Source of the DNA: Anaerolineaceae bacterium
GTDB lineage: Bacteria; Chloroflexota; Anaerolineae; Anaerolineales; Villigracilaceae
Length of the DNA: 6,665 bases
Direction of reading: 5' to 3'
NCBI GenBank assembly: GCA_022181005.1
Contig: BQMV01000060.1
Location: 1 to 6,665, forward strand
A model generated the notes under the pieces. The model ran no database searches and had not been told where the DNA came from. It worked only from the letters and a program-made list of their open reading frames with translations. The translations under genes were made by a program, and so were the position numbers. Of the stretch, positions 1-5,179 are shown piece by piece (within the stretch, counting starts at the first letter, position 1; each line of letters starts with the position of its first letter).

Positions 1-9
1 TTCCGATCT
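1..9. other. Illumina adapter-like remnant at the contig edge
   Basis: The first nine bases, TTCCGATCT, are identical to the 3' end of the standard Illumina adapter (the end of GCTCTTCCGATCT). A match lying exactly at the first base of the window is much more likely to be untrimmed adapter than genomic sequence. The bases just after it carry an in-frame TAG (26-28) inside what should be DUF2298 coding sequence, so a slightly longer stretch may be unreliable. Confidence 0.7.
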
Positions 10-64
10 CAACCCATTGATCGCATAGCAAGCCGGCAGCATAAGCGGATTCATCGCTGCGAGT

Positions 65-907
65 ATGACCCGTAGCCTGGCGTACATCGGGAGTCTCGTT
101 ACATTGCTGGCGTTGATGATTCCTACATTGTCGTACCTACTGGTCAATGAACATCCAGAGGATGTCGCTCCCGAAGAGCAACGCCAGCAATCACACGGCT
201 TCGTGCTTTTGCTGATCTTCATTGGGCTTTTGTTGATCCTCGGTCCCGAGTTTGTGTATTTGTTGGATGGTTTTAAATACCGCATCAACACTATTTTTAA
301 ATTCTATTTTCAGGCATGGATGGTACTCTCCCTTGCCGCCGCGTACGGGACGGCTGTCCTGCTCAAGAATTTACAGGGCATGTCAAAAGGAATATTCTCA
401 GGTGTGTTTGCAGTGGTGTTGATCGTCGGGCTTACTTATCCGGCGCTTGGCTTTGCGAACAGGACAAACAACTTCAAGCCGCCGTTCTTCGGCTATAGTC
501 TCGATGATTTTGACCGTGTCAAAGCAGAGAATCCGGATGAAGCCGCCGGGATTCTCTGGCTCCGCTCCGCGCCGGATGGGGTAGTTGCCGAGGCTGTGGG
601 AGGCGCGTACTCCTCCTACGCCCGCATCGCGAATTACACCGGCTTGCCGACCGTCTTAGGCTGGGACAATCACGAAGGTCAATGGCGTGACTCGCTCCTC
701 ATCGGCAATCGCCGCCAGGACATCGAAACCCTCTACACCACGCCCGATGGACTCACCGCGCAAGACATCGTTGCGAAATACAATATCCGCTACATCTACA
801 TCGGCGGACTCGAACGAAGCGCCTATCCAGTAGATGAAGGCAAGTTCAACAATCTATTCAAGATTGTGTTCCAACAAGGGAATGTGACGATCTACGAAGC
901 GCCGTAA
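65..907 (+). CDS. DUF2298 (Chlor_Arch_YYY-type) membrane protein, C-terminal part, 5'-truncated
   Basis: This is the C-terminal portion of a DUF2298 protein, a polytopic membrane family of unproven biochemistry thought to be related to GT-C glycosyltransferases. Numbering from the ATG at 65, there are hydrophobic segments at about 5-27, 46-67, 84-101 and 110-130. They are followed by a soluble C-terminal domain at about 140-280. Family-like signatures are PEF(61-63), D68, R73, N75-T76 and the FKFYFQAW stretch (78-85). In the soluble part they are EAVGGAYSSYARI (176-188), TGLPTVLGW (192-200) and HEGQWR (203-208). Full members are usually well over 600 residues, so most of the protein is missing. 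The frame stays open upstream of the ATG to base 29, where it meets TAG at 26-28 close to adapter-like bases. No Shine-Dalgarno sequence precedes the ATG, so this start is probably just an internal methionine. Family call is confident; molecular function is not. Confidence 0.85.
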   Translation: MTRSLAYIGSLVTLLALMIPTLSYLLVNEHPEDVAPEEQRQQSHGFVLLLIFIGLLLILGPEFVYLLDGFKYRINTIFKFYFQAWMVLSLAAAYGTAVLLKNLQGMSKGIFSGVFAVVLIVGLTYPALGFANRTNNFKPPFFGYSLDDFDRVKAENPDEAAGILWLRSAPDGVVAEAVGGAYSSYARIANYTGLPTVLGWDNHEGQWRDSLLIGNRRQDIETLYTTPDGLTAQDIVAKYNIRYIYIGGLERSAYPVDEGKFNNLFKIVFQQGNVTIYEAP

Positions 908-920
908 TATGCATGTTGTT

Positions 921-1004
921 GCCGAGAGGAGCGCTTCGACAGACTCAACGTAAGCTTTGCGGCGACGAAGCGCTCTCCTGTTTCGTCGCGTCTTCCTCGC
1001 AACG
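921..1004. repeat. Palindromic interspersed-repeat-like spacer with two mutually exclusive hairpins
   Basis: The spacer between the DUF2298 and GT-C genes contains a perfect 10-bp inverted repeat: GAGCGCTTCG at 929-938 and CGAAGCGCTC at 966-975, with a 27-nt loop. A second perfect inverted repeat, GCGACGAA at 962-969 and TTCGTCGC at 982-989, has a 12-nt loop. The two share bases 966-969, so only one can form at a time. The wording resembles short intergenic repeats I know from Chloroflexota and other environmental genomes (a CTTCGACAGRCTCA-type unit, and on the minus strand a TTGCGAGGA...GACGAA-type unit). That resemblance is from memory and not a search. There is no T-run after either stem, so a standard intrinsic terminator is not supported. 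Confidence 0.5.
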
Positions 1005-1005
1005 A

Positions 1006-1011
1006 TAAAAT
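1006..1011 (+). promoter_or_regulatory. Possible -10 element before the GT-C/cmk/plsC run
   Basis: TAAAAT at 1006-1011 matches the bacterial -10 consensus at five of six positions and sits in an AT-rich patch that contrasts with the GC-rich spacer before it. It would place the transcript start near 1018 and leave a leader of about 15 nt before the ATG at 1033. No convincing -35 hexamer is seen 16-18 bp upstream, so this is tentative. Confidence 0.3.
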
Positions 1012-1032
1012 ATACAGAGTAAAATTACTTTT

Positions 1033-2787
1033 ATGAAATCTTTCCCATTTAAACATAAAGGCTGGCTGTACGGGCTGGCTTTTCTCATTGCCCTTGCCCT
1101 GCGATTCATCGCGCTCGGCGCGTCTCCGCTCACCGACTCGGAAGCGACGCTTGCTTTGCAATCCCTCGCCCTCACGCGCGGCGAATCACCCCTGCTTGCG
1201 CCGCAGTCCGCATACATTCTTTTCACCGCTGTTTTATTCGCCATCATGGAAAGCGCGAACTTCCTCGCGCGTTTTCTCCCCGCGCTGGCGGGGAGCGTGT
1301 TGGTCTTTGCTCCATACTTTTTCCGCGAAAAGATTCATCCGCGCCCGGCGTTGATCCTTGCCTTCCTCTTCGCTTTCGACCCCGGACTCGTCGCGCTTTC
1401 GCGTCAGGCAAACGGGACAATGCTCGCGGTGACGTTCCTCCTCTTCGCATGGGGAATGTGGAATCACAAACGACTCATCCCCGCTGGCGTCTTTGCCGGT
1501 CTTGCGCTTCTCTCCGGCCCGTCGCTTTGGGCTGGCTTGCTGACTCTCGGTCTAACCTATCTTTTCATTTGCGGTATGAAGCCAAACGCCGCGAAAGCCC
1601 AGCCTTCTCTTGAGAATCTGGAAGCGCCAATCGTAAATCCAAAATCGTCAATTTCTCAATTGTCGATTACTAATCCTCAATTACTTATCTCTATTATTGT
1701 CGCCTTCCTCCTCGGTGGAACTCTCTTCTTCACTGTCCCTAGCGGATTGAGCGCCGCGCTCTCCTCTCTTATCGCTTATCTTAACGGTTGGGTCGCGCCG
1801 ACGACAGCGTCGCCCGGACGAATTCTCTTTACGTTTTTTGTCTATGAGTCGTTAGGCGTCTTCCTTGCCGCGCTTGCCATCTTCCGCGCCTTGCGAACTA
1901 ACGGCAAACGCGCTAAGCGGCTGACGATCTGGCTCGGCGTCGCGCTTTTGCTCGCGGCGTTTTACCGTCAGCCGGCTGAACTGGCGTGGGCGATCGTTCC
2001 TCTGTTAACTTTAAGCGCGTTTGAACTTGCGCGTCTCTTTGAGATTCAGCGCGGAGAGTATAAGGAAGTCGGCATCGTTGCCGTCGCGCTTTCCATCTTA
2101 TTGGTTTACACTTGGTTCAGCGTTTCGGGGATCGCTCTCAACCCTTATAGCCAATTCCCTGTTGCCTTGCCATTTTTCGGCGAAGTGCAAAATGCGCGGA
2201 TGCTGGCGTTGCTTGGCTCGCTGGCGATCGTTATTGCGTGCGTGGCGCTGGCGGCGCTGGGCTGGTCGGCGCGTATTGCGCGCATTGGCGCAACGTTCGC
2301 TTTTACAGTTTTTCTTGGCATTTATGCAATGGCTACGGCATGGGGCGCCAGCGGGTTGCGCAATCCGAACGGAGTTGAATTGTGGAGCGTGGATCCGCGC
2401 GCGATTCAAGCGGACCTGCTGCTTGCCAGCGTGAACGATCTTTCCGAATTCAGCCTCGGTCATCCTCAGTCGCAGCCTGTTATTATTTCGGGCGTCGCTT
2501 CTCCCGCTCTCGAATGGGCTTTGCGGAATCATTCGGCGCAAACGGCTGCGGTTCTCGACGCGCAAGCGGAACTGCCAATTGTCATCACGCCGCCGATGGA
2601 CAGCCTTGGCTTAACCTTCGCCTATCGCGGGCAAGATTTTCTGTGGAGGGGGCAGCCTCAATGGGCGAATCTCAAAGCGCAAGATTGGCTGAAGTGGCTG
2701 ATTTTCCGCGAACTGCCGATGGAACATGAAACGATTATCTTATGGGCGCGCGATAATCTATTCCCCGATGCGCGTGGAGGAAAGTGA
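1033..2787 (+). CDS. GT-C superfamily (GT39/ArnT-like) membrane glycosyltransferase
   Basis: A 584-residue polytopic inner-membrane protein that probably transfers a sugar from a polyprenyl-phosphate donor outside the membrane; acceptor unknown. TM1 is at about 11-28. It is followed by an extracytoplasmic acidic motif, LTDSEA (D35, E37), as in the catalytic first loop of GT-C enzymes. The ARFLPALAGS (79-88) and FDPGLVALSRQANG (115-128) stretches also match the PMT/ArnT-like pattern. Roughly ten more hydrophobic segments extend to about residue 437. A soluble tail of about 147 residues follows, containing YRGQDFLWRG and ending near LWARDNLF. Residues 200-220 come from an AT-rich, repeat-like tract and lie in a loop just before a membrane helix. 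The ATG has no clear Shine-Dalgarno sequence; its very short leader would suit near-leaderless translation. The stop overlaps the possible cmk start by 4 nt, implying co-translation. Superfamily call is sound; the exact family (for instance TIGR03663-like) is an inference. Confidence 0.75.
   Translation: MKSFPFKHKGWLYGLAFLIALALRFIALGASPLTDSEATLALQSLALTRGESPLLAPQSAYILFTAVLFAIMESANFLARFLPALAGSVLVFAPYFFREKIHPRPALILAFLFAFDPGLVALSRQANGTMLAVTFLLFAWGMWNHKRLIPAGVFAGLALLSGPSLWAGLLTLGLTYLFICGMKPNAAKAQPSLENLEAPIVNPKSSISQLSITNPQLLISIIVAFLLGGTLFFTVPSGLSAALSSLIAYLNGWVAPTTASPGRILFTFFVYESLGVFLAALAIFRALRTNGKRAKRLTIWLGVALLLAAFYRQPAELAWAIVPLLTLSAFELARLFEIQRGEYKEVGIVAVALSILLVYTWFSVSGIALNPYSQFPVALPFFGEVQNARMLALLGSLAIVIACVALAALGWSARIARIGATFAFTVFLGIYAMATAWGASGLRNPNGVELWSVDPRAIQADLLLASVNDLSEFSLGHPQSQPVIISGVASPALEWALRNHSAQTAAVLDAQAELPIVITPPMDSLGLTFAYRGQDFLWRGQPQWANLKAQDWLKWLIFRELPMEHETIILWARDNLFPDARGGK
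1628..1684. repeat. AT-rich repeat-like tract inside the GT-C gene
   Basis: About 57 bases of markedly AT-rich sequence, made of short related words (AATCGTAAATCC, AAAATCGTCAATT, CTCAATTGTCG, AATCCTCAATTAC), interrupt otherwise GC-rich, GCG-heavy coding sequence. It stays in frame and encodes residues 200-218 plus neighbours, a polar segment rich in S, N, I and Q. I recall similar AATCGTAAATCC-type tandem sequence from Anaerolineae spacers, but this was not searched. Confidence 0.45.
2776..2780 (+). promoter_or_regulatory. Ribosome binding site of cmk, bearing on its start
   Basis: GGAGG lies in the last codons of the GT-C gene. It is only 3 nt from the GTG at 2784 but 9 nt from a second in-frame GTG at 2790. 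Typical spacing of about 5-9 nt favours 2790, while the GTGA overlap geometry favours 2784. The choice changes the product by only two residues. Confidence 0.6.
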
Positions 2788-3470
2788 TCGTGACGACTGC
2801 GACGCCCTTGATCATCGCTATTGACGGACCCGCCGCCTCGGGAAAATCTACGCTGGGGCTGCGACTCGCCCACGCGCTCGATTATTTGTTTTTCGACACG
2901 GGCGTGATGTATCGCGCGGTCACCTGGCTGACGCTGGAGCGCGGATTTGATATAGATGATGAAACCGCGATAACTTTGCTGGCTGAAAAGACGCACATTG
3001 ACGTGGCTCCCGCCTCCGCGCCCGATGGACGCGCTTGCGACGTCCTCGTGGAAGGGCAAGATATCACATGGGAAACGCGCCTGCCCGATGTGGACGCGAG
3101 CGTATCGCGCGTCTCCGCGTATCGCGGCGTGCGCAGCGCGTTGAGCCGGCAACAACGCCGCATCGGGTTGCGCGGCAAGGTCGTGATGGTGGGACGCGAC
3201 ATCGGCACGGTCGTTCTGCCCGAAGCGGATTTGAAGATTTATCTCGATGCGAGCGCCGAACAGCGCGCGATGAGACGCTATCATGAAATACTTCTACGCG
3301 GCGGCGCGGCGGATTATAGCGAAATCCTTTCGAAAGTGATCGAACGCGATCGCATTGATTCGACGCGCGATGTGGCTCCGCTCAAAGCCGCCGACGATGC
3401 GGTGATTATTGATTCGGATCAGATGGACGCGGATGCGGTTTTTGAGAAAACATTGGCGCTATGTCGGTAA
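2784..3470 (+). CDS. cmk: Cytidylate kinase (CMP/dCMP kinase)
   Basis: Cytosolic kinase transferring the ATP gamma-phosphate to CMP or dCMP to give CDP or dCDP, essential for CTP/dCTP supply and thus for CDP-activated lipid precursors. At 228 residues it matches the normal bacterial length. The P-loop is GPAASGKST (15-23, with K21 and S22). The family signature DTGVMYRA is at 38-45. The inserted CMP-binding region spans about 60-110, and an R-x-x-V...YRGVR...QQR segment follows. GRDIGTVVLPEAD begins at G137 (R138, D139), and the lid/C-terminal RDRIDSTRD is at 188-196, followed by PLKAADDAVIIDS. All expected blocks are present and nothing is missing. Start is GTG at 2784 (GTGA overlap with the upstream stop) or GTG at 2790, which has better spacing from GGAGG. 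The 3' end overlaps plsC by 10 nt; cmk-plsC adjacency is known in other bacteria such as Firmicutes. Confidence 0.97.
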   Translation: MIVTTATPLIIAIDGPAASGKSTLGLRLAHALDYLFFDTGVMYRAVTWLTLERGFDIDDETAITLLAEKTHIDVAPASAPDGRACDVLVEGQDITWETRLPDVDASVSRVSAYRGVRSALSRQQRRIGLRGKVVMVGRDIGTVVLPEADLKIYLDASAEQRAMRRYHEILLRGGAADYSEILSKVIERDRIDSTRDVAPLKAADDAVIIDSDQMDADAVFEKTLALCR

Positions 3471-4171
3471 ATAAAACGTATCGTGCGCCCCGGCGGAATC
3501 GTATCTTTCGCGCGCTGTTGAAACCGTTTGGGCGCGGAGTCTTCCGCCTGCTTAGCGACGTGCGTATTGACGGCGAAGAAAACATCCCGCGCGGAAAGCC
3601 CTACATTGTCGCGGTGAATCACGTTTCGATGTTCGACCCTCCGTTTGTTGGCGCGTTTTGGCCCGAGTCGGTTGAGATCGCCGGCGCGTCAAACGTATTT
3701 GATAAACCCTTTGAAGGGACGATACTCAAAATGTATGGCGTTATCCCCGTGCATCGCGGCGAGTTTGATCGCGCCTTGCTGGTTAAGATCGTTCATATTC
3801 TTAATTCAGGCAAACCGTTGCTAATGTCGCCCGAAGGCGGTCGTTCGCATGTGACCGCGATGCGGCGCGCCAAGCCCGGCATCGCTTATATCGTTGAACA
3901 GACCGGCGCGCCAGTGTTGCCCGTTGGGCTGGTCGGCACGACGACTGACTTTTTGCGTCGTGTGCGGCAACGTCCAAGGCTGACGCTTGAAATGCGCATT
4001 GGGAAGCCGATCGTTTTGCCGAGGATCGAAGTCAAGGGGACGCGTCGTCATGAATTGAGACAGCAAAACGCAGACTTGGTTATGTCGCATGTGGCGGGTT
4101 TATTGCCTGAGGAATATAGAGGCGCGTATGCTGAAACGGCGATCGAACCGTCTCGCGTCAATTCAAATTAG
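3461..4171 (+). CDS. plsC: 1-acyl-sn-glycerol-3-phosphate acyltransferase (PlsC family)
   Basis: Membrane-associated acyltransferase that puts the second acyl chain on lysophosphatidic acid to form phosphatidic acid, the precursor of all glycerophospholipids. The 236-residue length is normal. Block I is NHVSMFD (N53, H54, D59), the catalytic HX4D motif. Block II is around GVIPVHRGEFDR (93-104). Block III is SPEGGRS (123-129), where the family more often has EGTRS, so a glycine replaces the threonine. Block IV is APVLPVGLVG. The N-terminal 30 residues are basic (several R/K), with an amphipathic stretch that could bind membrane; no clear transmembrane helix is seen. The ATG at 3461 lies inside the end of cmk (10-nt overlap), with no strong Shine-Dalgarno sequence, so translation is probably coupled to cmk. 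Acyl acceptor specificity cannot be read from sequence; members of this fold also acylate other lipids. Confidence 0.92.
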   Translation: MSVNKTYRAPRRNRIFRALLKPFGRGVFRLLSDVRIDGEENIPRGKPYIVAVNHVSMFDPPFVGAFWPESVEIAGASNVFDKPFEGTILKMYGVIPVHRGEFDRALLVKIVHILNSGKPLLMSPEGGRSHVTAMRRAKPGIAYIVEQTGAPVLPVGLVGTTTDFLRRVRQRPRLTLEMRIGKPIVLPRIEVKGTRRHELRQQNADLVMSHVAGLLPEEYRGAYAETAIEPSRVNSN

Positions 4172-4242
4172 TCTTTGACGCGCTCCGCTATTGTTGAATG
4201 CGAAAACGGTTTTGTTGGCATAAATCTAAAACGAATGCCGTC

Positions 4243-4247
4243 AGGAG
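4243..4247 (+). promoter_or_regulatory. Ribosome binding site of the HD-domain gene
   Basis: AGGAG, 6 nt before the ATG at 4254, is the clearest Shine-Dalgarno match in the window at good spacing and fixes that start. It suggests independent translation rather than coupling to plsC. The 82-bp gap before it also holds a small dyad, AAAAC-G-GTTTT (4203-4213), and an AT-rich patch at 4219-4232 that could include a weak -10. Neither is strong enough to call. Confidence 0.75.
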
Positions 4248-4253
4248 AATGGT

Positions 4254-4826
4254 ATGACACATGGTGAAGCGTTATCTCTTGTTCGTGAATATGTGAAAAA
4301 CGAAGGACTTGTGCGCCACATGCTTTCGGTGGAAGCGGCGATGCGATTCTACGCGGAGAAATTCGGCGAAGACCCCGAAGCGTGGGGATTGATCGGTCTG
4401 CTTCACGATTTCGATTGGGAGATCCATCCCACGCTGGAACAGCATCCGCAAGACGGAGCGCCGATGCTGCGCGAGCGCGGCGTGCCAGAAGACATTATTC
4501 AGGATATTTTGAGTCACGCGGATCATTTGAATTTGCCGCGCGATACGATGCGACGTAAAGCCATCTGTGCGTGCGATGAGATCACAGGATTAATTACCGC
4601 CGTCGCGTTGGTGAGACCTTCCAAGTCGCTGTACGATCTCGAAGCGAGTTCTGTCAAAAAGAAGTGGAAGGATAAAGCCTTTGCGGCGGGCACATCACGC
4701 GCGGAAATGGAACACGCCGCGCAGGAGTTCGGTATCGAGTTATGGGAGCATGTGGGGAATGTGATCCAAGCCATGCGACGCATCGCGCCTGAGTTGGGGC
4801 TGGTGGGGAATATCTCGCCGCAATAA
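4254..4826 (+). CDS. Stand-alone HD-domain protein, predicted metal-dependent phosphohydrolase (COG2316-like)
   Basis: A soluble 190-residue protein consisting mostly of one HD domain. The metal-ligand pattern is complete: H22 (VRHMLSVE), H51-D52 (LLHDFDWE) and D108 (CDEITGLI). H88 (SHADH, 87-91) and H58 are further conserved-looking histidines. HD proteins of this type hydrolyse phosphate esters, often of nucleotides, using one or two divalent metals; the substrate here cannot be predicted. The C-terminal part (about 113-180) is helical and charged, with SVKKKWKDKAFAAG resembling the tail of predicted HD-superfamily hydrolases. No RelA/SpoT, GGDEF, RNA-binding or effector domain is attached, so there is no direct support for ppGpp or cyclic-nucleotide turnover. 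It follows plsC by 82 bp with its own ribosome binding site, so it may or may not be in the same transcript. It converges with the DUF2142 gene at a 2-bp distance, and no terminator is visible. Confidence 0.85.
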   Translation: MTHGEALSLVREYVKNEGLVRHMLSVEAAMRFYAEKFGEDPEAWGLIGLLHDFDWEIHPTLEQHPQDGAPMLRERGVPEDIIQDILSHADHLNLPRDTMRRKAICACDEITGLITAVALVRPSKSLYDLEASSVKKKWKDKAFAAGTSRAEMEHAAQEFGIELWEHVGNVIQAMRRIAPELGLVGNISPQ

Positions 4827-4828
4827 AG

Positions 4829-5179
4829 TTAAGGCGCGTTGGAGTGACGAAGCGCGTCCCAGCCTGCGACACAGCCTGTTTGGAAGATCATGTCTTGCGG
4901 CATGGGTTGGTCGTTTTCAAATAACTTCCCTGCGGGGTATTCGGCTCTGAGCGAGTATGCGATTTGCGGACCTGTAGAATCGGATGCGATGGTCAGTAGA
5001 TAGAATTTGCCCAGCGATTGCCAATCGGGTTCAAATTGGATGGCGTACCAATCACCAACGGGGAGGGCGGAGTTGTTGACGAGTTGATTGATGATCTCGC
5101 GCCCTTGGTCAACATCTTGCAGGATAAATCGTGTCGTTCCAGATGAGTCTGCTTGGTTAGCGTTCATCCACACGCGGAC
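4829..5179 (-). pseudogene. 3' fragment of the DUF2142 gene, downstream of an in-frame stop
   Basis: This stretch continues the exact reading frame of the gene ending at 5180, past a single TAA. It encodes the rest of a beta-rich C-terminal domain: VRVWMN, then a TTRFILQDVDQGREI stretch, then DWYAIQFEPDWQSLGKFYLL. That pattern is what usually follows the last membrane helix in DUF2142-type proteins. The first possible internal start is GTG at 5173 (then ATG at 5167), and I see no Shine-Dalgarno sequence before either. About 114 residues would be made if it were translated alone, but it would begin inside a beta-sandwich, so an independent gene is unlikely. The last codons (about 4832-4865) contain GACGAAGCGC, also present in the 908-1032 spacer, so the C-terminus may run into repeat-like sequence. 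It is either a decaying gene end, the 3' half of a gene with a sequencing error, or a readthrough extension. Confidence 0.75.

Noticed and set aside
929..989. Intrinsic terminator after the DUF2298 gene
   Set aside because: Stems are good but there is no U-run after either one, and the loops are long; repeat or regulatory fold is a better description.
1628..1684. CRISPR-like or tandem repeat array
   Set aside because: The related words are short, irregular and not separated by unique spacers; it is within a coding frame.
2098..2565. 155-residue open frame on the minus strand inside the GT-C gene
   Set aside because: Arginine-rich, low-information product with no recognisable domain, lying opposite a well-supported gene; typical of GC-rich antisense frames.
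2658..3284. 208-residue open frame on the minus strand opposite cmk
   Set aside because: Opposite the motif-complete cmk; its protein is rich in R, H and A with no motif, and it has no plausible start context.
4175..4203. Sigma70 promoter using TTGACG at 4175-4180 for the HD gene
   Set aside because: The -35-like hexamer is good, but no -10-like sequence lies 16-18 bp downstream; the AT-rich patch at 4219 is too far away.
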